From: Nitrososphaerota archaeon
Lineage (GTDB): Archaea > Thermoproteota > Nitrososphaeria > Nitrososphaerales > UBA183
Direction of reading: 5' to 3'
NCBI GenBank assembly: GCA_029784825.1
Contig: JAFMAU010000109.1
Span: forward strand, 1 to 5,065
Length of the DNA stretch: 5,065 bases
The notes beneath the pieces are model-generated. The model had not been told where the DNA came from. It made no database searches and was given only the letters and a program-made list of their open reading frames with translations. Of this stretch, positions 1-5,065 are shown piece after piece. The first letter of the stretch is position 1, and each line of letters starts with the position of its first letter. The translations under genes and the position numbers were made by a program.

Positions 1-207
1 CTCATCCCCATTTCCATCCCTTCCCACGCAGCCTATTAATCGCACTTCGCCATCAAGCCGCCGCGCCGCGACAGCCTGATTCGATCCCTTCCCTCCAGGC
101 CCCTTGGAATAGCCTGTGCCCATGATTGTCTCGCCTGGTCTGGGGAGGCGCGACACCCGTATGGTCTCGCTGGCGTTGTAACTCCCGACGACGGTGATTG
201 GCCTCAC
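1..207 (-). CDS. PfkB/ribokinase-family sugar kinase, N-terminal 69 residues (cut by window edge)
   Basis: The frame runs from GTG at 207 off the left end of the window. The translation has the N-terminal signature of PfkB carbohydrate kinases: a first beta strand ITVVGSYN (residues 4-11), the stretch LPRPGETIMG (21-30) typical of ribokinases, the sugar-binding glycine motif GPGGKGSNQA (36-45) with Asn43 at the ribose-contact position, then LIGCVGRDGNG (57-67). Family members phosphorylate ribose, nucleosides or other sugars with ATP in the cytoplasm. The aspartate that follows the first Asn in ribokinase (Asp16 in E. coli, GSINAD) is Ser13 here, so the substrate may not be ribose. GTG at 207 is chosen because GGAGG lies 6 nt upstream and the strand begins directly after it; an in-frame ATG at 261 would add 18 residues of non-family sequence. 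It follows nrdJ by 93 nt on the same strand, possibly as a cotranscribed gene. Family assignment is firm; substrate is unknown because the C-terminal half with the catalytic Asp is missing. Confidence 0.9.
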   Translation of the reverse strand, partial: MRPITVVGSYNASETIRVSRLPRPGETIMGTGYSKGPGGKGSNQAVAARRLDGEVRLIGCVGRDGNGDE

Positions 208-213
208 TTGTGC

Positions 214-218
214 CCTCC
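214..218 (-). promoter_or_regulatory. Shine-Dalgarno of the PfkB kinase gene
   Basis: GGAGG reads on the minus strand, followed by six bases (GCACAA) and then GTG at 207. It is the best Shine-Dalgarno match in front of any gene in this window. It decides the start against the in-frame upstream ATG at 261, and it suggests this gene is translated from an internal position of a longer mRNA. Confidence 0.65.
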
Positions 219-273
219 GCTCGTGTGCCCCGCGCTCATGAGTTGAACATTTCAGACCCATACCCAAGGCGAG

Positions 274-293
274 GGCCGGATGACGCTCCGGCC
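274..293 (-). other. 7-bp perfect inverted repeat just after nrdJ
   Basis: GGCCGGA and TCCGGCC flank a 6-nt loop, starting 7 nt beyond the nrdJ stop codon. The RNA hairpin would be very GC-rich. No T-run follows it in either direction, so it is not a classical intrinsic terminator; archaeal termination usually relies on T-runs. It could protect or process the 3' end of the nrdJ message or separate nrdJ from the kinase gene. It may also be chance in GC-rich DNA. Confidence 0.4.
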
Positions 294-300
294 TGGTCTC

Positions 301-2664
301 CTACTCGCACTTTGAGTAGCCACACGTGTTACAGTGGTAGCACCCGTTCTCGAACACCAGAGTGCTCTCATGGCAGTCGGGGCATGTGCCTGTCCCTCCT
401 CTGGACGCCTGCTTCCCCTTGTATTCGCTCACGAAGCCTGACTCCTTGACCACGTGGTTGAGGGTCAGGAGTTCCAGGGCTTTCGCGATGGCGTCCGGAA
501 TGGACTGCAGCTGGGTCCCCTCGTCCCAGGATACGTACTTCCCTTTGATTCCTTTCAGGGTGGAGATGACGTTCTTGATGTCCCCTCCGTGCTGGAGGTA
601 CAGACTAATCAGCCTGCCGAGTGCAGCTGCGTCTGCGTTCTCGTCTGCTCCAGATTTGCCCAGTGTGACGAAGACCTCCTTGATCTCGCCGCCGACGAGG
701 TTGGCCGTGAGGTAGATGCTCCCCTGAGGCAACTTCAACTTCAGGGTCCTCCCCTCCATGACCTTGGGCCGCTCGAATGACTCGGGGGTCTTCGGGGCTT
801 CGACCTTCTTCCCCACTTTCGCCGTCTCAAGGATCCCTTCTCTGCTCCCTTCCCTGTAGACGGTGATGCCCTTGCATCCCATCTTCCAGGCTAGGAGGTA
901 GATCTTCTCGACTTCCTCGGGCGTGATCTCTTCGGGGAGGTTGACGGTGCTCGAGATGGCGGTGTCGATGTGCTTCTGGATCGTCGCCTGCATCTTCACT
1001 CGCATCTCCGGCCTGATCTGGTGGGAAGTTACGAAGTAGTTCGGGACCTGCCCTTCCTCCTTCGCCCCGGTGGTCGCCATGTACTCCTTCACGAGCGGGT
1101 GGAAGACCTTGAACTCCCCCTCGCTGAGCGACTTGCTCCTCCGCGTGTAGAAGAGGGCGAAGACCGGCTCGACCCCGCTGCTGGTCCCTGCCAGTATCGA
1201 CCCCGAGCCGACCGGGGGTATGGTGGTCACCGCCGCGTTCCTGATCCCCTGGGTCCTGATCTTCTCCTTCACCTTCTCATCAAGCCTGGAGACGAACGGC
1301 TGTGCGAGGTGCTTGCCCGCGTCGAAGGCCGGAAAGCTCCCCTTCTCCCTGGCGAGCTCGGTCGAGTAGTCGTAGAACACGTTCTTGATCCTCTCGAACA
1401 GGTGGTCCACGAACCCTATGGTGGAGTCTTCATCGTACTTCAGCCCCAGCTTGATCAGCATGTCTCCCAGGCCCGTGATGCCCACCCCTATCCTCCTGCT
1501 GTGCAGCGACGCCCCTTTCTGCTGCTGCAGTGGGTGTCTCTCAGCATTGTAGTCGAGGACGTTGTCGAGGAACCTGACCCCATATTGGGCGGCCCTCGTG
1601 AGCTGGTCCCAGTCGATGCTCGCGCTCTCGGTGAACGGATCTTTTACGAAGGCGCTGAGGTTCACCGACCCCAGGCAGCAGCACCCGTAGCTTTCGAGGG
1701 TCTGCTCGCTGCAGGGGTTGACTCCCTGGACTTCCATGCCGTTGTACTCGGTGGTTGACTCGCGCTTGATGGCGTCCCAGAAGAGCACGCCGGGCTCTGC
1801 CGACTGCCACGCTCCCTTGATCAGTGACTTCCAGACGTCTCGGGCCCTGACTGTCCGGTTGACCTCTGCCTTCTCGTTCTTGAAGTGCAGCTGGAAGTCG
1901 CCGTCGGTCTCCACCGCCCTCATGAAGTCGTCGGTGATCTTCACGGAGATGTTGGCAAAGTTCACCCTCTTGAGGTCCCTCTTGACGCCGATGAAGTCCA
2001 TCACGTCCGGGTGGTCCACCCTGATGGTGATCATGAGAGCGCCCCGCCTCCCCGCCTGGCCGATGGTGCCGGTGGTGGTCGAGAGCAGCTCCATGAATGA
2101 GACGGAGCCGGAGCTGTAGATCGCCGAGTTGTTCACCGGGGCCCCCTTGGGCCTCAGGACCGAGATGTCCGTGCCTACCCCTCCCCCGAAGCTGTAGGTT
2201 CTCGCGGCCTCCTTGCACCAGTCGAAGATGGCCTCTATCGAGTCCTCTCTTATCTTGAAGAAGTAACAGTTCAGCAGCGTAGACTTCCTGGTCTGCCCCG
2301 CACCGAACAGAATCCTCCCTCCTGGGACGAACCTGTAGTTCTCAAGGAGCCAGTAGAACTTGGCCCCCCACTCCTTCCTCTTCTCCTCGTCCTTCTCCGG
2401 CGAGGCGAGCTCCCTGGCGACCCTGCGCCACATGTCTGACGGGACCTTCTCCACCTGCCTTCCGTCGGGGTCTCTCAGGGCATACTTCTCATAGAACACG
2501 CGGGCGCGCAGTTCATCTCCTCCGAACGCAGCCAGCGTCTCTGTCGGGAGTCTTACCTCCCCTTTCAGCTCCTCTCCTACGTCCGGAGAGTCGTGTGGTT
2601 GCTCAACGATCGACGTCATAACCTTGGCCTCAACCCCATCGTCCGGGATATATATCTCACCCAC
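301..2664 (-). CDS. nrdJ: Adenosylcobalamin-dependent (class II) ribonucleotide reductase NrdJ
   Basis: Converts ribonucleotides to deoxyribonucleotides using a radical generated from coenzyme B12, so it works with or without oxygen; cytoplasmic. The 787-residue frame is complete. Seen in order: N-terminal segment without an ATP-cone (1-115); redox Cys133 in LLNCYFF; glycine-rich stretch 159-164; RRGA loop region (206-209) followed by VDHPD; the catalytic Asn316/Cys318/Glu320 triad in NPCSEQ; the second barrel cysteine within CCC (328-330) before LGSVNL; TIPPVGSGS phosphate-loop region (481-489) and GTSSGVEP (493-500); a TSCPD-like domain around 640-735; then a zinc-ribbon tail with Cys761, 764, 775, 778 and the terminal Cys781-x4-Cys786 pair, the spacing of the reducing cysteines in class II enzymes. 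Coordinates give the longest frame (GTG at 2664). The true start may be ATG at 2619 (residue 16): a GAGG lies 8 nt before it and a TATA-like ATATATAT sits inside the first codons of the longer version. It lies 108 nt downstream of the regulator-like gene. Two oddities are the triple cysteine and the PPVG loop, where most homologues I recall have ACN and APTG. Confidence 0.96.
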   Translation of the reverse strand: MGEIYIPDDGVEAKVMTSIVEQPHDSPDVGEELKGEVRLPTETLAAFGGDELRARVFYEKYALRDPDGRQVEKVPSDMWRRVARELASPEKDEEKRKEWGAKFYWLLENYRFVPGGRILFGAGQTRKSTLLNCYFFKIREDSIEAIFDWCKEAARTYSFGGGVGTDISVLRPKGAPVNNSAIYSSGSVSFMELLSTTTGTIGQAGRRGALMITIRVDHPDVMDFIGVKRDLKRVNFANISVKITDDFMRAVETDGDFQLHFKNEKAEVNRTVRARDVWKSLIKGAWQSAEPGVLFWDAIKRESTTEYNGMEVQGVNPCSEQTLESYGCCCLGSVNLSAFVKDPFTESASIDWDQLTRAAQYGVRFLDNVLDYNAERHPLQQQKGASLHSRRIGVGITGLGDMLIKLGLKYDEDSTIGFVDHLFERIKNVFYDYSTELAREKGSFPAFDAGKHLAQPFVSRLDEKVKEKIRTQGIRNAAVTTIPPVGSGSILAGTSSGVEPVFALFYTRRSKSLSEGEFKVFHPLVKEYMATTGAKEEGQVPNYFVTSHQIRPEMRVKMQATIQKHIDTAISSTVNLPEEITPEEVEKIYLLAWKMGCKGITVYREGSREGILETAKVGKKVEAPKTPESFERPKVMEGRTLKLKLPQGSIYLTANLVGGEIKEVFVTLGKSGADENADAAALGRLISLYLQHGGDIKNVISTLKGIKGKYVSWDEGTQLQSIPDAIAKALELLTLNHVVKESGFVSEYKGKQASRGGTGTCPDCHESTLVFENGCYHCNTCGYSKCE
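2648..2655 (-). promoter_or_regulatory. Candidate TATA box for nrdJ
   Basis: ATATATAT on the minus strand is the most TATA-like sequence near the nrdJ start. An archaeal TATA box centred here would place initiation around 2625, about 5 nt before the in-frame ATG at 2619, giving a near-leaderless message. This conflicts with GTG at 2664, because the box would then lie within codons 4-6. The alternative is that it is simply coding sequence for IYI. Confidence 0.4.
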
Positions 2665-2732
2665 GGCTGATTGTTAGTTAACCAACATGCAAGACGGCGA
2701 GCGCCCGGTCGACGACATGAGGCGCGCCGCTG

Positions 2733-2757
2733 TTAACTCGTTTTGACAAGAAGTTAA
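2733..2757. promoter_or_regulatory. Imperfect 25-bp dyad upstream of nrdJ, candidate operator
   Basis: Arms TTAACTCGTT (2733-2742) and AAGAAGTTAA (2748-2757) are inverted repeats matching at 8 of 10 positions around a 5-nt centre (TTGAC). The outer six bases pair perfectly (TTAACT/AGTTAA). It is AT-rich inside GC-rich DNA, begins 15 nt after the stop of the HTH protein gene and ends about 70 nt before GTG 2664. Its dyad symmetry and size suit a dimeric winged-helix protein. A further GTTAAC copy lies at 2677-2682. The role as an operator is inference. Confidence 0.4.
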
Positions 2758-2772
2758 GTGGATTGGAGGGGA

Positions 2773-4860
2773 CTAGCCCGCTGTCGAATACTGGGCCATT
2801 GCGACCGACTTGCACCTCGGGCACCTGGCGGAGCCCTGCGGGAGCTTCGCCCCGCAGTTCCTGCAGACGGAGATGGTCCTGTCCACCTTGAAGTAGGGCA
2901 GCTTCGGCGTGGCGTTGAGTATCAGGTTGTAGATCCCCCTCACTTCCTCCGCCGAGCCGTCGAGGGTCACCGAGACCCCACCGTGAAGGCCCGCGGACAG
3001 CTTCGTCATGTAGTCCATCTTCTCCGGAATCTCGAGTTCGGCGAGCTGAACCCTGGGCGCCTGGGTGTAGGCCCCTCTCATGAGAGGCTGCAGGTTCGCC
3101 TTCCCGTACTTCTCAGAATCGAGGCTCGCGAGCCTGGCCGCGCCGTCCAGGTCGAGCATGGCCACCCCCAGCCTGTCTATCTTCGTGGACTTGTCGTCGG
3201 CCACCTGGGTCGCTGTCCCGATGATCTTGTCCGCCAGGTCGTAGCGCGACGCGGTCGTGGGGTCCCGGATCAGGCTGGCGAGCGTCTCGTCGAGGCCCAC
3301 GAGGTTCATGATGAGAGGCATGGTGTCGGAGGTCACGGCGTCTGAACCAGCTGCGAGCGATGGCAGCAGTCCCCGCTTCAGCGTCCTCTCTATCAGCTTC
3401 CGCCTCGTCGAGAGGGCGTCGGCCGCGGTCCCTATCAGGAGCGCCAGCTTCGCCCGGAAGTACGTCTCGTCCTGGTTCGAGTCATACGCGAGCCTCGGCA
3501 AGTTCAGGCTGAGCCCATGCAGCACGCTGATGTTGTCGGCCTGCGACTCCACCGAAAGGACGTTGGCGTTCAGTCCCAGGAAGCTCCTTCTCTGGTCAGA
3601 CGAGAAGAAGGCGATCCTCCCGCCGTTGAAGATAATGGAGGCCGCGTCCTTCAGCGTCTTGGTGTCGTCCACCCGGCTGGGCTTGGCCAGCAGTAACCTT
3701 ACGTCGGGCCGCGGGGTCTCTTCGACGTAGCTCCGGTACGCGCCCAGGGCCGCGTCGAGCGTCTTGTCCATGACCTCCCTGCCAACGTCGTCATGCCTGT
3801 ACGGGTTCAGGTCTATGCTGATGGCTGGGCCGTTGGCCCCCGCGACGGGGGACCCGGCCACCTCGAAGAACCTGAGAAGCAGCGACTCGAGCTCGCGCTT
3901 CCCCCTCGACTTGCAGAAGGGCCCGATGAACTGGAGGAAGTTGCGGAAGGTCACTTCGTCAGAAGCTTCCCTGGTCAGCATCGACGCCATGTTGAGGACA
4001 ATGTTCAGGGCCCTCTCGGCGTTCTCAGGGCTCGGTATCATCGAAGTGTTCGGTATCTTCCCTCTCGGGTTGAGCCCGGCGCTCTTCATCGAAAGGAGGT
4101 CGACGAATACTGTGTCCGGGGTCAGCCCCCAGGAACCCGCGTTGGTGATGTGGATGTCCCCTGAGAGGTGGGCGTCGGCCACGTCCCTGGGGAGCTGCTC
4201 CAGGAGCAGGTACTCAGAGAACACCTGCTTCCCGGTCTGGTGCACGAGGGATTCGACGTTTCCCCCATCGTCCCCGGCCCTCCCCAGGAGCTGGGTGACG
4301 TCGTAGATGGGCATGCCGAGCCTCGTCAGCTTGTGCCTGTATTCTTCCATGCTGTGCTCCACCAGCAGGGCGTTGACGATCTCCCGGATGAGAGGGGCCG
4401 TGAGGTACTGGGTCTGGAACTTGTAAAGCCTCGACTCGGTCTCGCTGGTTATCTTCTGAGCCAGCTCCACCGGCATCCCTGCTTCCTTCACCAGCGACTG
4501 AAGTATCTTGTTGGCGTTGAACTCCTCCATGGTCTGGTGCGAGGTCCTGACGTACAGCTTCCCGCTCTCCACCAGGGACTGCTCTTCAATCTGGCGGGTT
4601 AGGTTCAAGACGAGCCTCCCAAGGTTGGTCACGGTGTACTTCCTCTCCTGTCTGTTGAGCTGGATCAGGAGCTGCTTGACGAGCTTCCTGAGGTGATAGG
4701 CAAACTTCCCGGACTCCTTCTTCGACTTGAAGCCAGCCAGCGTCTTGAGGGCGCTGTACGTCAGCGGGCCCTTTATGTTCAGAATCCTGAGGATCTCCAG
4801 CCTCTGTGGAGAAGCGATTACGCTGTAGATCGTCTTGACCCTACGAGGAGCAGCCTGCAA
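2773..4860 (-). CDS. HTH + ATP-cone + inactive NrdD-like protein, putative nucleotide-sensing regulator of nrdJ
   Basis: A 695-residue protein, probably a transcription regulator rather than an enzyme. Seen: ArsR-like winged helix (about 8-90; SPQRLEILRIL, then a Lys/Arg-rich recognition region, and the KYTVTNLGRLVL wing); ATP-cone (about 101-190; LYVRTSHQTMEEFNANKI to PIYDVTQLL), the module that binds ATP/dATP in reductases and NrdR; then an NrdD (class III reductase) body, recognisable by GDIHI (234-238), RRSFLG (424-429), LSLNLPRLAY (450-459), HGGVSVTL (626-633), LPYFKVDRTISVC (654-666) and a zinc ribbon (Cys666, 669, 680, 683). Relative to the family pattern, the NCC cysteine site reads DTV (249-251), the CRSFL cysteine reads Arg424, and the RxxGY glycyl-radical motif is absent, the chain ending 12 residues after Cys683. 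Only five cysteines exist, four of them in the ribbon. Start is TTG at 4860: no other start lies between it and the in-frame TGA at 4881-4879, and the HTH begins directly after it. A TATA-like box sits 26 nt upstream. No NrdG activase is in view. A working class III enzyme is unlikely; regulator of nrdJ is inference from domains and adjacency. Confidence 0.88.
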   Translation of the reverse strand: MQAAPRRVKTIYSVIASPQRLEILRILNIKGPLTYSALKTLAGFKSKKESGKFAYHLRKLVKQLLIQLNRQERKYTVTNLGRLVLNLTRQIEEQSLVESGKLYVRTSHQTMEEFNANKILQSLVKEAGMPVELAQKITSETESRLYKFQTQYLTAPLIREIVNALLVEHSMEEYRHKLTRLGMPIYDVTQLLGRAGDDGGNVESLVHQTGKQVFSEYLLLEQLPRDVADAHLSGDIHITNAGSWGLTPDTVFVDLLSMKSAGLNPRGKIPNTSMIPSPENAERALNIVLNMASMLTREASDEVTFRNFLQFIGPFCKSRGKRELESLLLRFFEVAGSPVAGANGPAISIDLNPYRHDDVGREVMDKTLDAALGAYRSYVEETPRPDVRLLLAKPSRVDDTKTLKDAASIIFNGGRIAFFSSDQRRSFLGLNANVLSVESQADNISVLHGLSLNLPRLAYDSNQDETYFRAKLALLIGTAADALSTRRKLIERTLKRGLLPSLAAGSDAVTSDTMPLIMNLVGLDETLASLIRDPTTASRYDLADKIIGTATQVADDKSTKIDRLGVAMLDLDGAARLASLDSEKYGKANLQPLMRGAYTQAPRVQLAELEIPEKMDYMTKLSAGLHGGVSVTLDGSAEEVRGIYNLILNATPKLPYFKVDRTISVCRNCGAKLPQGSARCPRCKSVAMAQYSTAG

Positions 4861-4882
4861 AGCAACCGAGACTCGTGGTCAA

Positions 4883-4915
4883 CTCTATTTAATCATATGA
4901 CTACTCGATTTAATC
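4883..4915 (-). repeat. Tandem 12-bp direct repeat spaced 21 bp in the regulator promoter
   Basis: GATTAAATCGAG (4915-4904) and GATTAAATAGAG (4894-4883) match at 11 of 12 bases, and the next base (T) is also shared. The 21-bp period equals two turns of B-DNA, so proteins bound to both copies would sit on the same face. The downstream copy overlaps the likely TATA box. This may be two promoters, or an operator with a second copy acting in autoregulation. The AAAnnGAGT part also occurs in front of nrdJ (2744-2736). Confidence 0.5.
4886..4893 (-). promoter_or_regulatory. Candidate TATA box of the HTH/ATP-cone gene
   Basis: ATTAAATA on the minus strand, 25 nt ahead of the TTG at 4860. Its centre predicts transcription starting at about 4863, so the message would be leaderless or nearly so, which fits the lack of any Shine-Dalgarno between the box and the start. 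A second similar box, ATTAAATC (4914-4907), lies exactly 21 bp further upstream. Confidence 0.5.
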
Positions 4916-4930
4916 AAGGGTGTGAAAGGA

Positions 4931-4950
4931 TGGGGTCGCCCGGATTTGAA
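4931..4950 (-). other. tRNA 3'-end-like fragment (T-loop to discriminator base)
   Basis: Read on the minus strand: TTCAAAT (a canonical T-loop, 4950-4944), CCGGG (4943-4939), CGACCCC (4938-4932, like an acceptor 3' strand) and A (4931). The sequence 5' of it (ACGAG) does not pair with CCGGG, and no GGGGTCG acceptor partner occurs upstream on this strand within the window, so a normal tRNA cannot be folded here. It may be a tRNA remnant, an attachment-site scar left by an integrated element, or the last exon of a tRNA with introns in its T-arm. CCAGG at 4975-4971 would restore four of five T-stem pairs if the 20 nt between were an intron. Confidence 0.35.
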
Positions 4951-4981
4951 CTCGTTTGGGTTCACAATGACCTGGCAAAAC

Positions 4982-5007
4982 GCCCCATTTTACCCGGCTT
5001 TTGGGGC
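4982..5007 (-). other. 6-bp hairpin with 14-nt loop between the tRNA-like fragments
   Basis: GCCCCA (4982-4987) and TGGGGC (5002-5007) are perfect inverted repeats. On the minus strand the hairpin is followed by GTTTTG, which resembles a weak terminator for transcription entering from the right. The TGGGG arm on the minus strand could instead pair with CCCCA at 4935-4931, enclosing 57 nt. Which fold, if any, forms cannot be decided by eye. Confidence 0.3.
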
Positions 5008-5016
5008 ATCAAAAAG

Positions 5017-5041
5017 CGGGGTCGGCCGGATACAACCCAGC
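5017..5041 (-). other. Second tRNA-end-like fragment followed by a T-run
   Basis: On the minus strand GCTGG (5041-5037) and CCGGC (5029-5025) form a 5-bp stem with a 7-nt loop, followed by CGACCCC (5024-5018), G, C and then TTTTT (5015-5011), a plausible archaeal termination T-run. The layout is that of a tRNA T-arm and acceptor end, and just upstream GAAC/GTTC could form a small variable-arm hairpin (5057-5044). The loop GTTGTAT lacks the normal TTC, so this is a degenerate or pseudo-tRNA, or chance. Any 5' part would lie beyond the window. Confidence 0.3.
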
Positions 5042-5065
5042 GGGAACTGGCTGGTTCAAGGAGGG

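Noticed and set aside
970..1758. 262-codon open frame on the plus strand
   Set aside because: It lies antisense inside nrdJ, is rich in Arg, Leu, Pro and Val with no recognisable motif, and is explained by the GC-rich codon use of nrdJ, whose conserved motifs run through the same stretch.
1541..2218. 225-codon minus-strand frame inside nrdJ in a different phase
   Set aside because: Its composition is low-complexity Arg/Gly/His/Gln-rich and it overlaps a highly conserved part of NrdJ; a shadow frame, not an overlapping gene.
2714..2730. Perfect palindromes GGCGCGCC (2721-2728) and nearby GTCGAC (2708-2713) before nrdJ
   Set aside because: They are short, GC-only or restriction-site-like palindromes expected by chance in GC-rich DNA, with no spacing relation to the promoter elements.
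2758..4602. Several plus-strand open frames of 120-195 codons opposite the HTH/ATP-cone gene
   Set aside because: They are antisense to a long frame with clear domains, have Arg/Val/Leu-biased composition and show no family motif or promoter.
2773..4860. Annotation as an active anaerobic ribonucleoside-triphosphate reductase (nrdD)
   Set aside because: Both catalytic cysteine sites and the glycyl-radical motif are missing and no NrdG-like radical SAM activase is present, although homology searches would probably return this name.
4931..5023. A complete tRNA gene on the minus strand
   Set aside because: I tried folding with and without a T-arm intron: no 5' acceptor strand pairs with CGACCCC, no D-arm with the invariant bases fits, and no anticodon loop with T33 and a pairing stem could be found.

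Overview
The window looks archaeal, most likely from a GC-rich member of the TACK group such as Nitrososphaerota/Thaumarchaeota or a relative. This rests on AT-rich TATA-like boxes about 25-35 nt upstream of starts that lack a clear Shine-Dalgarno, GTG/TTG start codons, a class II ribonucleotide reductase, and an ArsR-type helix-turn-helix fused to an ATP-cone. The taxon below domain level is an inference. All genes lie on the minus strand, so they read from right to left.

Layout, in the direction of transcription. (1) 5065-4861 holds no protein gene. It contains two fragments resembling the 3' end of a tRNA (4931-4950 and 5017-5041, sharing 13 of 14 bases), a short hairpin, and the promoter of the next gene with a tandem 12-13 bp element repeated at 21 bp. 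(2) 4860-2773 encodes a 695-residue protein: N-terminal winged helix, ATP-cone, and a body homologous to the anaerobic class III ribonucleotide reductase NrdD ending in a four-cysteine zinc ribbon. The NrdD cysteines and the glycyl-radical motif are gone, so it is probably a regulator or pseudoenzyme. (3) 2772-2665 is the intergenic region, with a 25-bp imperfect dyad. (4) 2664-301 (start perhaps at 2619) encodes a complete adenosylcobalamin-dependent class II ribonucleotide reductase, NrdJ. (5) 300-208 is a short gap with a 7-bp hairpin and a good Shine-Dalgarno. (6) 207-1 is the N-terminus of a PfkB/ribokinase-family sugar kinase cut by the window edge.

Working model: NrdJ makes deoxyribonucleotides without needing oxygen and carries no ATP-cone of its own. 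The adjacent protein has the ATP-cone (the ATP/dATP-sensing module), a DNA-binding domain and a dead reductase fold. It could therefore sense nucleotide pools and control nrdJ transcription, bind NrdJ, or both, as a fold-unrelated analogue of bacterial NrdR. A related AAAnnGAGT element in both promoters would fit autoregulation plus control of nrdJ. This regulator/NrdJ pair is the most interesting content of the window. The remaining sequence is either accounted for by these genes or, in the right 200 bases, only partly understood.
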